A stretch of 64,000 nt of DNA from Thermotoga maritima MSB8 (GCF_000008545.1 NC_000853.1:1-64000), one strand, 5' to 3'. Shown: positions 35,222 to 44,433, numbered from the stretch's first letter. The notes: generated by a model from the sequence alone, not told the origin. Numbers and translations are program-made.

Positions 35222-36722
35222 GTGAAAAAACTTATTTTGATCAGTTTGGTTCTTTTAGCGGTCCTTGGAATCTCCCAGGAATGGGTCTTCCCGATCTTTC
35301 GGTCCCATTAGCTGGCAGCAACCGTCAGACTGGCAGGAAACACCCCCACTGGCTTTCAATTCGACCGGAGTCTTCAAGGGAGTGGGTGATGGCCAGACAC
35401 TCAATCAGGGAATCGGTGTGTTTTTCATCTACGACGCAGGTGTCGAAGAAGCGCTCGTCTATGGACTATCTCAAGATGCATCTCTCGTCGACCAGGGTGA
35501 GACAGAGTGGAAAGGATTCAAAGGAAGATACTACAAGTTTGAAGGAAACAACCTTTCTTTCAACGTTCAGGTCTTTCCACTCGGAATGAGAGATCTCGCT
35601 TTCTGGAATTTTGTGGCCGGAGAACCTGCAGACGAGGATTTAAAAACTCTGGAGAAAATCCTCTCAAGCATCGATCTGAACGATCGATTCAAATTCAGCA
35701 GATGGAACTCACAGGATGGAACGCTGAAAATATACCAGAACGGCAACCACTTCGAAGGATCTTTTGGAGAGAAAACCTTGGAAGGAATAGTGATCGAAAA
35801 CAGTATCTTTGGATGGTGGAAAAAATCAGACTCGACCGGTAGCGTGGGACCATCTCGGTTCTGGGATGGTGCTTTCAGCGGAAAGTTCGTAGAAGGGAAA
35901 CTGCAACTGTTATTCTCCAGCTCGGAAGATCCGTTCTACTCGCTGGAAGGAACCACCGTGACCTTTGAAAACGTTTCTGGAAAATTCGAAAGCTCTACGG
36001 TAGAAGAAGTGTCCGTTACAGAATCACTCCTTTGCAGAAGTGTTTACGAAAACACACCTTTCGCCACGGACACTGCGTTCACACCTTTTGACAAAAGAAT
36101 CGTCATGTGGAGCGCGACAAAGCCATTTGAAAACTCTCATATATTCAAATGGGAATGGTACGATCCAGATGGAAATCTGAAGGAAACCGTTTATTACATC
36201 GTTGCTCCAACGATAGAAACGGGTTACGACTATTACGACAGCGTGTGGGGCTGGATGGCAACCGACAGATTCGGAGAAGATGCGTTCGGCGAGTGGAAAG
36301 TAGTGGTTTACGCGGACGGAAAGAAACTCGATGAAAGTTCTTTTAAACTGGTTCAGGAACCAGAGATGAAAACCATCGAAACAGAAACCTTCAAATTGAA
36401 CGTTCCCGCTTACACCTATTACCAGCTTTCTGAAGGAGTGCATTACTTCATATTGGACATTGCAAATCTGATCTTCGCAGAAGCACATTACGAGACAGAA
36501 CCACTCAACGGTGAGGTTTACAAAACCCCGAATTACGAGGTTAACTTCATAGAAACATCCATGCCGGATTACCAGACGGGACAGAACTTCATTTACTGGG
36601 TCGTTCAATTTCCGGAGAAAGATGGACAGTACCTCTACATGAGCTTCTACGCTCCAGAAGATGACTTCAAGAGACTGGAAAGCCTGTTTGAAAGGATTTT
36701 GAACAGCGTTGAGTTAAAATGA
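35222..36722 (+). CDS. Secreted protein of unknown function, with a frameshift after the signal peptide
   Basis: GTG 35222 follows GAGGAGGT by six bases and encodes a clean signal peptide (Lys-Lys, a leucine-rich core, GISQ). After about 28 codons this frame meets a stop. The remaining 470 codons continue in the +1 frame, joining smoothly if one base is skipped near 35308 (Ile-Phe then Gly-Pro-Ile-Ser-Trp). An internal ATG at 35265 opens the long frame but has neither ribosome site nor signal. The long part is rich in Trp, Tyr and Phe and looks beta-structured. I do not recognise a family. It is either a real frameshift or a sequencing error. Its stop overlaps the THEP1 start (ATGA). Confidence 0.7.
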
Positions 36723-37243
36723 AAATCCTTATCACCGGAAGGCCAGGTGTTGGGAAAACCACTTTAATCAAGAAACTATCACGCCTCCTGCAGAACGCAG
36801 GGGGCTTTTACACTGAAGAGATGAGAGAGGGCGAAAAAAGAATCGGTTTCAAGATCATCACCTTAGATGGTGAGGAAGGAATACTAGCAAGAACAGATCT
36901 CCCTTCTCCATACAGAGTGGGTAAATACTACGTGAATCTAAAAGACCTGGAAGAAATCGGTGTAAGATCGCTCGAAAGAGCCTTTCAGGAGAAAGATCTG
37001 ATCATCGTAGACGAGATAGGGAAGATGGAACTCCTATCCAGGAAATTCCGGGAAGTAGTCGAAAAAATCTTCGACAGCGAGAAAGATGTGATAGCCACAA
37101 TCAAAAAATCGAGCGATCCATTCGTAGAAAAGATCAAAAACAGAAATGATGTCGTCATCTTTGAGCTGAACGAGAAAAATCGTAACTCTCTGTTGAACGA
37201 AATTCTGTCTGTTTTAAAATTCAATCGAGGTGAAAAACAATGA
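36719..37243 (+). CDS. THEP1-type nucleoside-triphosphatase
   Basis: A 174-residue P-loop NTPase with Walker A GRPGVGKTT at residues 7-15, a GGFYTEEMREG segment and the IIVDEIGKMEL Walker B characteristic of the THEP1 family. Members hydrolyse NTPs slowly; the cellular role is unknown. The ATG overlaps the stop of the secreted protein gene, and its own stop overlaps the next ATG (37240-37243). It is thus embedded in the run of genes leading to folate synthesis. Confidence 0.9.
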   Translation: MKILITGRPGVGKTTLIKKLSRLLQNAGGFYTEEMREGEKRIGFKIITLDGEEGILARTDLPSPYRVGKYYVNLKDLEEIGVRSLERAFQEKDLIIVDEIGKMELLSRKFREVVEKIFDSEKDVIATIKKSSDPFVEKIKNRNDVVIFELNEKNRNSLLNEILSVLKFNRGEKQ

Positions 37244-38490
37244 TACAGATGTTTATCAATTTACTGGAAACGATCCCTTCACTGGGAAGACACTCATTTC
37301 AGGTCGCTTTTCTTTCCGCTCAGATCGCAGAAAAAATGAATCTTGATCCCAACGTTTCATTCTTATCTGGATTGATCCACGATCTGGGACTGATTCTGCC
37401 ATACGAAGGGAAAACGCTGCTGGATGAAATAGACGACACTTTCGTTATCGTGCGGGACACCCCGGGCAAACCCCTTCACCTTCACAGCATCCTTGGGAGT
37501 TTCATCACCGATTACGTCGAGAAACTGAAGCCCATATCCCCCATCGTTTTGAAACATCATTTCCCCGCCTCGTACCTGGACAAAACAGAAGAGAATCTGA
37601 TCTCCAACATCGTCTTCATCTCGGACCAGGTTTCAAGATATACAATGATCAATTTAGACGTTTCACCCAGAGATATCCTCATAGCTCTTGAAGATATGAA
37701 GAGCTTCTTCTTTCCGGAGGTGTTCGAAGCATGCAGAGAGGTTCTGAACACGGAGTTTGTCCAGTGGCAACTTGAGAATATTCTTGCAGGATACGATGTT
37801 ACAGACTTGCTGGATCACCACGTAAGAAATTGTCCGGACTGTGACAAGAAAGACCTGATTCAAATTGGGAAAATCGTATCGTTCATCGTGGATACCAAAA
37901 GCGAATTCACCACCAGCCACACCTGGAGAGTCGCAGTCTTCTCAGAAAAAATGGCAGAAAAAGCCGGCAGAAACAGTGAGGATCTCTTCATCGCTGGTCT
38001 GTACCACGACATTGGTAAAATCAGCGTGAGTTACAAAATTCTCGAAAAACCAGCAAAACTCAGTGATGAAGAATACGCTATTATGAAAAAGCACGTCTAT
38101 TTCTCCTATCTCATCCTTCTCCCCTACAAAGATGAAAACTGGTTCTTACCCGCGGTAAGGCACCATGAGAGGCTCGACGGTTATGGCTATCCTTTTAGAC
38201 TGAAAGGGGAAGAAATGACCCTTGAAGATAAAATAATCCAGGTTGCCGACGTGTTCAGCGCACTTTTAGAGGAAAGGCCTTACAGACCTGCGAACACCGT
38301 GGAAAAAGCCCTGAGCATGGTGCGCGAAGAAGTGAAGAAAAAGAAGTTATCTCAAGAAGCCTTCGAGTTACTTGAATCATCCCTGGAAGACTTCGATCTC
38401 AGCAGTATAGAGGTGGGAAGAGAGATTAGAAAAGAGATCAGAACGTTTGTGAATAGAGTGGTCGAAAAATTCGGAGATTACGTTCTTTAG
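37240..38490 (+). CDS. Tandem HD-domain protein, second domain HD-GYP
   Basis: A 416-residue cytoplasmic protein with two HD modules. The first has RHSFQVAFL, LIHDLG, a later His, KHHFP and ISDQ. A CPDCDKKD link follows, then a second module with SHTWRVAVF, YHDIGK, KKHVYF, HHERLDGYGYP and VADVFSA, which is the HD-GYP signature of cyclic-di-GMP phosphodiesterases. No receiver or membrane segment is present. The ATG overlaps the THEP1 stop. An HD hydrolase between an NTPase and pterin genes could act on nucleotides rather than signalling; this is open. Confidence 0.85.
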   Translation: MIQMFINLLETIPSLGRHSFQVAFLSAQIAEKMNLDPNVSFLSGLIHDLGLILPYEGKTLLDEIDDTFVIVRDTPGKPLHLHSILGSFITDYVEKLKPISPIVLKHHFPASYLDKTEENLISNIVFISDQVSRYTMINLDVSPRDILIALEDMKSFFFPEVFEACREVLNTEFVQWQLENILAGYDVTDLLDHHVRNCPDCDKKDLIQIGKIVSFIVDTKSEFTTSHTWRVAVFSEKMAEKAGRNSEDLFIAGLYHDIGKISVSYKILEKPAKLSDEEYAIMKKHVYFSYLILLPYKDENWFLPAVRHHERLDGYGYPFRLKGEEMTLEDKIIQVADVFSALLEERPYRPANTVEKALSMVREEVKKKKLSQEAFELLESSLEDFDLSSIEVGREIRKEIRTFVNRVVEKFGDYVL

Positions 38491-38500
38491 AGGTGAGAGC

Positions 38501-38863
38501 ATGATCTTGGTGAAGAAATTTTCTTTTGAAGCCGCACACAATCTGACCAGGTACCTTGGAAAGTGTGAGAGACTCCACGGTCACACCTACAGACTCGTTG
38601 TTAAGATAGAAGGTCCTCTGAACGAAGAAGAGATGGTCATGGATTTTGCCGAGCTGAAAAAAATCGTCGAAGAGCTGGTTATTTCTAAACTCGATCACTC
38701 GTATCTCAACGACATGTTCGACCAGCCCACCACGGAAAGAGTAGCGATATGGATATGGGATCAGCTCTCAAAAGAGATGGAAAAACGCGGTGTCAGGCTC
38801 CACGAGATAGAACTGTGGGAGACAGAAACGAGCGGTGTTGTGTACAGGGGTGAGAAGGTTTGA
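38501..38863 (+). CDS. 6-pyruvoyl-tetrahydropterin synthase family protein, probable FolB substitute
   Basis: A 120-residue PTPS/QueD-family enzyme with zinc ligands in AAHN and HGHTY and the later catalytic Asp-His (KLDHSYLND). The motif before HGH is Cys-Glu-x-x, so both the Cys of classical PTPS/QueD and the Glu of the PTPS-III type are present. PTPS-III proteins replace dihydroneopterin aldolase. The gene sits beside folE2, folP and folK with no folB in the window, which supports a folate role, perhaps alongside queuosine synthesis. The stop overlaps the folE2 start. Confidence 0.88.
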   Translation: MILVKKFSFEAAHNLTRYLGKCERLHGHTYRLVVKIEGPLNEEEMVMDFAELKKIVEELVISKLDHSYLNDMFDQPTTERVAIWIWDQLSKEMEKRGVRLHEIELWETETSGVVYRGEKV

Positions 38864-39639
38864 AGGATGTTCAGAACGAAAAAGACCCAAGGATGGTCCC
38901 TCTAAAAAAGGTGGGAATAAAAGATCTGCACTGGCCTCTCAAGGTGATTCTCAAGGAAGATGGATACCAGTCCACCGTTGCTCAGATTAGCTGTTCAGTG
39001 GATCTTCACCGTGAAAAAAGGGGAATACACATGAGCAGATTCATAGAAGTTCTAAACAAACTGGAAGTGATAACTCCTCAAATCTTCGAAGAGATTCTGG
39101 ATGATCTCATAGAAATCATGGAAGCAAAGAGGGCACACCTGGAGATCCACTTTCCTTACTTCATATGGAAGGAGTCTCCTGTTTCCAGAAAGAAATCGCC
39201 GTTGAAAGTGGACTGCTTCGTTGAAGCAGAAAAGGAGAAGAATTTTTCTTTCAAAATTGGGGTCAGAACACCTGTCCACACACTCTGCCCGTGTTCAAAA
39301 GAGATCAGCGATTACGGTGCTCACAACCAGAGGGCTTTCGTTGAAATAACGGTGAAAACCAGAAAGTTCATCTGGTTCGAAGATCTGGTAGAAATAGCGG
39401 AGAAAAACGCAAGCTCTCCTCTTTACACCCTGCTGAAGAGGCCGGACGAAAAATTCGTCACGGAAAAGGCTTATGAGAATCCCCGATTCGTAGAGGATGT
39501 GGCAAGAGACGTGGCACTGGAACTGGAGAAAGATCCAAGGATCACCTGGTACAGAGTCTACGTGGAAAGTATGGAAAGCATACACAACCACAACGCGTTC
39601 GCCTGTGTAGAAAAAGGAGATTTCGTTCTGGAGGGATGA
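38860..39639 (+). CDS. folE2: GTP cyclohydrolase FolE2 (type IB)
   Basis: A 259-residue COG1469 enzyme. Conserved features are the early KVGIKDLHWP, the metal-binding Cys in CPCSKEIS followed by GAHNQR, and the HNHNAF end. It converts GTP to dihydroneopterin triphosphate, the first step of tetrahydrofolate synthesis, using a non-zinc metal in some members. The start is TTG 38860, which overlaps the preceding stop (TTGA) and follows GGGGTGAG. Confidence 0.92.
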   Translation: MKDVQNEKDPRMVPLKKVGIKDLHWPLKVILKEDGYQSTVAQISCSVDLHREKRGIHMSRFIEVLNKLEVITPQIFEEILDDLIEIMEAKRAHLEIHFPYFIWKESPVSRKKSPLKVDCFVEAEKEKNFSFKIGVRTPVHTLCPCSKEISDYGAHNQRAFVEITVKTRKFIWFEDLVEIAEKNASSPLYTLLKRPDEKFVTEKAYENPRFVEDVARDVALELEKDPRITWYRVYVESMESIHNHNAFACVEKGDFVLEG

Positions 39640-39642
39640 AAC

Positions 39643-40479
39643 GTGGTTTACACAACTCCATGGAACAGAAAGATCGAGTTTGGAAGAACGATGGTTATGG
39701 GAATAATAAACGTCACACCGGACTCCTTCTTCGCTGATTCCAGAAAACAGAGCGTACTCGAAGCGGTGGAAACCGCAAAGAAGATGATAGAAGAAGGTGC
39801 TGACATAATAGACGTGGGAGGAATGTCCACCCGTCCCGGATCAGATCCCGTCGATGAGGAAGAAGAATTGAACAGAGTGATTCCCGTGATAAGAGCGATC
39901 AGATCGATAACCGACGTTCCGATTTCCGTAGATACATACAGGTGGAGGGTGGCTTTGAAAGCTCTTGAAGCCGGAGCGGATATCGTAAACGATATCAGCG
40001 GTTATCAATTCGAACCGGATATCGTCAGAGTAGTTTCTGAAAACAACGTCCCTTACGTTCTCATGCACATAAAAGGAACGCCAAAGACGATGCAGGAAAA
40101 TCCTCATTACGAAGATGTGGTGAAGGAGATAAAAGAGTACTTCACAGAAAAAATAGAGTATCTAAAAGAAAAAGGTGTGAACCAGATCGTTCTGGACCCG
40201 GGTATCGGGTTTGGAAAAAGATACGAAGACAACCTCGAAATTCTTCGAAGGATCGACGAATTCAAAGAGTTAAAACTGCCCATCCTCATAGGTGCTTCAA
40301 GAAAATCTTTCATAGGAATCACCTTGGGAAACGTGCCCCCCGAAGAAAGACTTGAAGGTACTCTTGCGGTCACCGCGTACTGCACGATGAAAGGAGTAGA
40401 TATAATTCGGGTACACGATGTCCTCCCTAACAAGAGGGTGATAAGAATGATGGAGGCGATACTCTGGCAAAGGTTGTAA
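39643..40479 (+). CDS. folP: Dihydropteroate synthase
   Basis: A 278-residue TIM-barrel enzyme with MGIINVTPDSFF, DVGGMSTRPGSDPV, NDISGYQ and LDPGIGFGK. It joins hydroxymethyl-dihydropterin diphosphate to 4-aminobenzoate. The GTG start at 39643 lies after GGAGGGA, three bases after folE2. The folK coding region begins inside its last codons. Confidence 0.95.
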   Translation: MVYTTPWNRKIEFGRTMVMGIINVTPDSFFADSRKQSVLEAVETAKKMIEEGADIIDVGGMSTRPGSDPVDEEEELNRVIPVIRAIRSITDVPISVDTYRWRVALKALEAGADIVNDISGYQFEPDIVRVVSENNVPYVLMHIKGTPKTMQENPHYEDVVKEIKEYFTEKIEYLKEKGVNQIVLDPGIGFGKRYEDNLEILRRIDEFKELKLPILIGASRKSFIGITLGNVPPEERLEGTLAVTAYCTMKGVDIIRVHDVLPNKRVIRMMEAILWQRL

Positions 40480-40928
40480 TAGCGCTTGGAAGCAACCTCG
40501 GTGACAGGCAGAGAAACATAGAAAAAGCCCTTGAGGAAATGAACAAGAGAAATATAAAGGTGGAAAAAGTCTCCTCCGTAATAGAAACAGAACCATACGG
40601 CTACGAAGATCAACCGAGGTTCCTGAACGCGGTTTGTATCGCACAAACACCGCTTTCTCCTCACGAACTGCTGAATACACTTCTTCAAATAGAGAGAAAC
40701 ATGGGAAGAGTGAGAACGATACGGTGGGGACCCAGGATCATCGATCTCGACATCGTATTCTATGAAGATCTTGTTCTCAGCGAAGAAGACCTCATAATAC
40801 CCCATCCCGATGCGCACAACAGAACGTTTGTCCTGGAACCACTGTGCGAGATAGCTCCAGATTTAATCCATCCTGTGATGGGAAAGACAGTGAGAGAACT
40901 ACTGGAAGATCTCAGACGACGAAGATAG
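40464..40928 (+). CDS. folK: 2-amino-4-hydroxy-6-hydroxymethyldihydropteridine pyrophosphokinase
   Basis: A 154-residue HPPK. The family N-terminus (ALGSNLGDRQRNIEKAL) is encoded upstream of the first ATG (40539), so the protein cannot start there. The only fitting codon is CTG 40464, seven bases after GGAGG and inside the end of folP. Other hallmarks are WGPRIIDLDIV and HPDAHNRTFVLEPL. It makes the substrate of FolP. Its last 17 bases overlap the convergent peptidase gene. Confidence 0.92.
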   Translation: MAKVVIALGSNLGDRQRNIEKALEEMNKRNIKVEKVSSVIETEPYGYEDQPRFLNAVCIAQTPLSPHELLNTLLQIERNMGRVRTIRWGPRIIDLDIVFYEDLVLSEEDLIIPHPDAHNRTFVLEPLCEIAPDLIHPVMGKTVRELLEDLRRRR

Positions 40929-41991
40929 ATCTCGGCAGAGTAGTGAGTATTTCACAGCCTTGCTCTTTCAAGACCACGTCTTCTTCTATCCTTATACCGA
41001 ACTTTCCCTCCAGATAAATTCCGGGTTCTACGGTGAAAACAACGTTTTCTGGAAGTGGAGAATCGTTTCTGAAGCTGATGGCTGGTCCTTCGTGTACTTC
41101 GAGGCCTATCCCGTGTCCCAAACTGTGTCCGAAGAACTCACCGTAACCTTTTTCCCGTATAAATTCCCTGGCAACCGAATCGAGTAGTTTTCCCGTCACA
41201 CCTGCCTTTGCAATTTTGAGAGCCCTTTCCTGTGCTTCGAGAACTATACTGTGAACTTCCTTTACTTCGTCGGATGGTTCTCCTATGGAAACAACACGGG
41301 TGATATCAGCACAGTAATTCTCATATGTGGCCCCGAAGTCTATCACAATCACGTCCCCTCTCTCAACTACTTTGTCTGAGGCTTTACCGTGTGGAAGTGC
41401 GGATCTACAGCCTGAAGCCACTATGGTGTCAAAAGCTACACCCTCCGCTCCTTCTTTTCTCATCGTGTATTCGAGAAGGGCGGCGATCTCTTTTTCTGTC
41501 ATTCCAGCTCTGATCTGCTGTACCGTTTCGAGGAAGGCTCTTTCAGAGATCTCTATTGCCTGTTTTATCTTCTCGATTTCTCCTTCGTCTTTCACCATCC
41601 TCATCTGCTTGACTTCATCATCTATTCCTATGAACTTTCTATCTCCAAAGGCACTCGAAATCCTCCGGAAAAGTGAAAGAGAAACCCTTTCTTCTTCCAA
41701 AGCAATCGTTTTTATTTTCAGATCATTCACCGTTTTTTTGAGAACATCAATGAAATCCCCACCTTTTACTTCCCTCACCTCGAAATCCGTTTCCTGCTTG
41801 GCTTGAACTGTGTATCTGGAGTCGGTTATGAGAAGCCTTGTGTTTTCGGAGATGAGAATGATAGAAAAAGATCCGGTGAATCCGGAAAAGTAAACCGAAG
41901 ATGCCCTGGCGGAGTTTTCTATGTTCATTATCAGAAAAGCGTCAATGCCCTCTTCAGAGATGAGTTGAATCAATCTTTCTGATCTGTCCAT
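40912..41991 (-). CDS. Xaa-Pro aminopeptidase (M24)
   Basis: A 359-residue creatinase/prolidase fold enzyme: an N-terminal domain of about 125 residues, then the pita-bread catalytic domain. Metal ligands are visible as D in VIDFGATYENYCAD, H in HSLGHGIGLEVHEG, and E in VEPGIY and IRIEED. It releases N-terminal residues next to proline in the cytoplasm. GGAGGG precedes the ATG, 12 bases after the exporter gene on the same strand. No terminator is apparent where it meets folK. Confidence 0.92.
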   Translation of the reverse strand: MDRSERLIQLISEEGIDAFLIMNIENSARASSVYFSGFTGSFSIILISENTRLLITDSRYTVQAKQETDFEVREVKGGDFIDVLKKTVNDLKIKTIALEEERVSLSLFRRISSAFGDRKFIGIDDEVKQMRMVKDEGEIEKIKQAIEISERAFLETVQQIRAGMTEKEIAALLEYTMRKEGAEGVAFDTIVASGCRSALPHGKASDKVVERGDVIVIDFGATYENYCADITRVVSIGEPSDEVKEVHSIVLEAQERALKIAKAGVTGKLLDSVAREFIREKGYGEFFGHSLGHGIGLEVHEGPAISFRNDSPLPENVVFTVEPGIYLEGKFGIRIEEDVVLKEQGCEILTTLPRSIFVV

Positions 41992-42003
41992 TGTTTTCCC
42001 TCC

Positions 42004-43743
42004 CTACGCATTTTCGAACTGTATCTTGTAAAGGTTGTAGTAAAATCCTCTCTTCTCTAACAGTTCATAGTGATTGCCTTTCTCTACAATCCTACCATTG
42101 TGGACTACCACTATTTCATCGACGTCTTTCACAGTAGAGAGTCTGTGTGCGATCATTATCACTGTCCTGTCTTTCGAAAGCTCTTCTAAAGCTTCCTGAA
42201 TCTTTGTCTCTGTTATAACATCCACGTTGCTCGTCGCTTCATCAAGAATGAAGATCTTCGCGTCAAATAAAACGGCCCTCGCGAGCGCTATGAGTTGTCT
42301 TTCGCCTGCTGAGAGAGTGGTTCCTCTTTCGACTATTTCGTAATAAACACCTCCGGGTAACCTCTCTATTATATCCAGAGCATGAACTCTTTTCAGTGCT
42401 TCGAGAACCCGTTCTTCTGGTATGCTCTCATCGAAAAGCCTGATATTATCGAGGATCGTACCGCTAAACAGCAGCACATCTTGCGGGACAGCTGCTATCT
42501 GTTTTCTCACGAGTTTTAAATTGTACTCCAGAAGCGGAATCTCATCGATGAATATATTTCCCTTCTGTGGTATGTAAAGACCGTTTATCAGGCTCATGAG
42601 AGTGGATTTCCCACCACCTGTTTCTCCCACTATCGCGTACAGTTTCCCTGGTTGAAAATCCAAGTTTATGTCCTTCAGCACCCAGTTCTTTCCGTCGTAC
42701 GAAAACCACACGTTCTCAAAACGAACACGACCTTTTGAAATCTTATTCGGTCCATTTGGATTTCCTATGACCTCTGGTTCTTCTTTTAAGAGGTTCAAAA
42801 TTTTCTCGGAGGATGCCATGGAGTTCTGGATTATATCGTACTTCTCAGAAAGGTCTCTGAGAGGCCTGAAGAACATATCGAGGTAAGATACAAAAGCGTA
42901 CAGAGAACCGAATCCAAGGGTTTTATTCGCGATATACCTGGCACCGTACCATAAAACAAGACTCACTCCCAGAAAGTAGAGAAAATCCATAAGGGGACGA
43001 AAGACTCCGAAAACGTAAAGCTGCTCCATCAAGGACCTGTAATACTCTGTGGCCACTGTGGAAAACTCCCTTTCTTTGTGTTTTTCCAGATTCAAGATTT
43101 TTGTCACGTTGATACCCGCTATATGCTCTGCCAGGAAGGCGTTGAGGCGGGCGAGGTTGGTTCTGACCTTACGATAAGCCCTCCTGTCGAAGTATCTGAA
43201 CAGGAGGATCGAAATGACGATCAAAGGCAAAAGGTAATAGACGTGGCCAAAAAGCTCACGACTGAGCTGGACGAGAGAAACAACGACCGCTCCCAAAAGG
43301 AGAACATCCATAATCACACTGGTCACAACAGAAGAGAAGAACTCCTGGATATTCTGTGTGTCGTTAACGATCCTGGTGGTAACTACTCCGGAAGGTATTC
43401 CTGTGAAAAAAGAATACGGAAGTGAAATGACATGGGAAAACACATCTTTTCTCATCAGAAGGACTATCCTTGAGCCTGCGTATCCTGTTACATAAGAACT
43501 CGCAAACCCCACCAGAAAGGAAAGGACGCGAATTCCTAAAATTATAAAGGCCGTTATTACAATACCGTTCAAACGCTCAAACGAAGATAAAGTACTTTCC
43601 ACAAGAAACTTATCTATCGCCGTTTTCATCAAACGGGGTGGGAGGATTTCCATCACTGTGAGAATCAGAGATAGTACAGTTCCTACAAGAAAAAGATACC
43701 AGTATTTTTTAGCGTACCTTAGCAGAAACTTCTCCGGACTCAA
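42004..43743 (-). CDS. ABC exporter half-transporter (permease-ATPase fusion)
   Basis: About 579 residues. Six membrane helices are spread over the first 300, and the ATPase domain has Walker A GETGGGKST, an LSAGERQ signature, ILDEATSNVD and the switch in MIAHRLSTV. The composite LSAG signature and single cassette mean it works as a homodimer or with a paralogue. Drug, lipid or peptide export is possible. TTG 43743 lies six bases after AGAGGTG; two GTG codons at 43747-43752 coincide with the ribosome site. Confidence 0.9.
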   Translation of the reverse strand: MSPEKFLLRYAKKYWYLFLVGTVLSLILTVMEILPPRLMKTAIDKFLVESTLSSFERLNGIVITAFIILGIRVLSFLVGFASSYVTGYAGSRIVLLMRKDVFSHVISLPYSFFTGIPSGVVTTRIVNDTQNIQEFFSSVVTSVIMDVLLLGAVVVSLVQLSRELFGHVYYLLPLIVISILLFRYFDRRAYRKVRTNLARLNAFLAEHIAGINVTKILNLEKHKEREFSTVATEYYRSLMEQLYVFGVFRPLMDFLYFLGVSLVLWYGARYIANKTLGFGSLYAFVSYLDMFFRPLRDLSEKYDIIQNSMASSEKILNLLKEEPEVIGNPNGPNKISKGRVRFENVWFSYDGKNWVLKDINLDFQPGKLYAIVGETGGGKSTLMSLINGLYIPQKGNIFIDEIPLLEYNLKLVRKQIAAVPQDVLLFSGTILDNIRLFDESIPEERVLEALKRVHALDIIERLPGGVYYEIVERGTTLSAGERQLIALARAVLFDAKIFILDEATSNVDVITETKIQEALEELSKDRTVIMIAHRLSTVKDVDEIVVVHNGRIVEKGNHYELLEKRGFYYNLYKIQFENA

Positions 43744-43759
43744 AATCACCACCTCTGTC

Positions 43760-43790
43760 TTGATATTTTACCACTTCTGTGTGTTATAAT
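43760..43790 (+). promoter_or_regulatory. promoter of the beta-barrel protein gene
   Basis: TTGATA (43760-43765) and TATAAT (43785-43790) are 19 bases apart. The spacing is long, but both boxes are good and the gene downstream is isolated. Confidence 0.5.
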
Positions 43791-43827
43791 TGAACACGGA
43801 AAATTTCATTACAGGGAGGGAGTTTTC

Positions 43828-44376
43828 ATGAAAAAGCTTCTTGTGATTCTTCTCGCGGTAGTGGCAGTGGGAGCTTTCGCTTTCTCGCTGGAGGATCTGA
43901 AGGTCAGCGTTTTTGGGAATTATAATTTTGTTGTTTCTGCGACATCTACAACTTCCGATGCTACGGCCGCTAATTACTTGGATTTTGGTCTCGATCTCAC
44001 ATATCCGGTAGCAGAAAATATGGAGCTGGGTCTTGGGCTTGGTTTTGCTTATCTTCTTGGTACTGATGCTACTCCTCTTTTCTCTGTTGATGCTACTCCG
44101 AGTCAGAACGCACTCGATCTGTTTGCTGTTTTCAAATACTCCATTGAACTCGACAGAGAATCCAGAGTTGTCATAAGGGGATTCGGTGGACCCAGCTGGC
44201 CTATGGCCAAGTTCGATTTTGGTAAATTCGGTTGGGTCTTTGGTGTTGGTGCCAGCTACACAAGAGACTTTGAAGGACTCGTAGTTGGACTCGGTGCAGG
44301 TGTTGAAATGAGAATCTACGAGAAAAACAACGTGATCGCAATCCCCGTTGGAGGAAACTTTGAGATCAACTTCTGA
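43828..44376 (+). CDS. Small outer-membrane beta-barrel-like protein
   Basis: A 182-residue protein with a signal peptide (residues 1-18, ending AFAFS). The mature part is built of alternating hydrophobic/polar segments and glycine turns, and ends in Phe (NFEINF), the usual terminal residue of outer-membrane barrels. Eight or so strands would fit the length. It probably resides in the outer envelope (toga); I do not recognise a named family. GGGAGGGAG precedes the ATG. Own promoter and terminator indicate a single-gene unit. Confidence 0.75.
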   Translation: MKKLLVILLAVVAVGAFAFSLEDLKVSVFGNYNFVVSATSTTSDATAANYLDFGLDLTYPVAENMELGLGLGFAYLLGTDATPLFSVDATPSQNALDLFAVFKYSIELDRESRVVIRGFGGPSWPMAKFDFGKFGWVFGVGASYTRDFEGLVVGLGAGVEMRIYEKNNVIAIPVGGNFEINF

Positions 44377-44393
44377 TGAAATCCATAGAAACG

Positions 44394-44420
44394 AAGGGGG
44401 CATATGCCCCCTTTTTGTTT
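44394..44420 (+). terminator. terminator of the beta-barrel protein gene
   Basis: AAGGGGGC (44394-44401) pairs with GCCCCCTT (44406-44413) around ATAT, then TTTTGTTTT. The T tract runs up to the ribosome binding site of the next gene. Confidence 0.9.
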
Positions 44421-44433
44421 TGAGGTGATGTGG

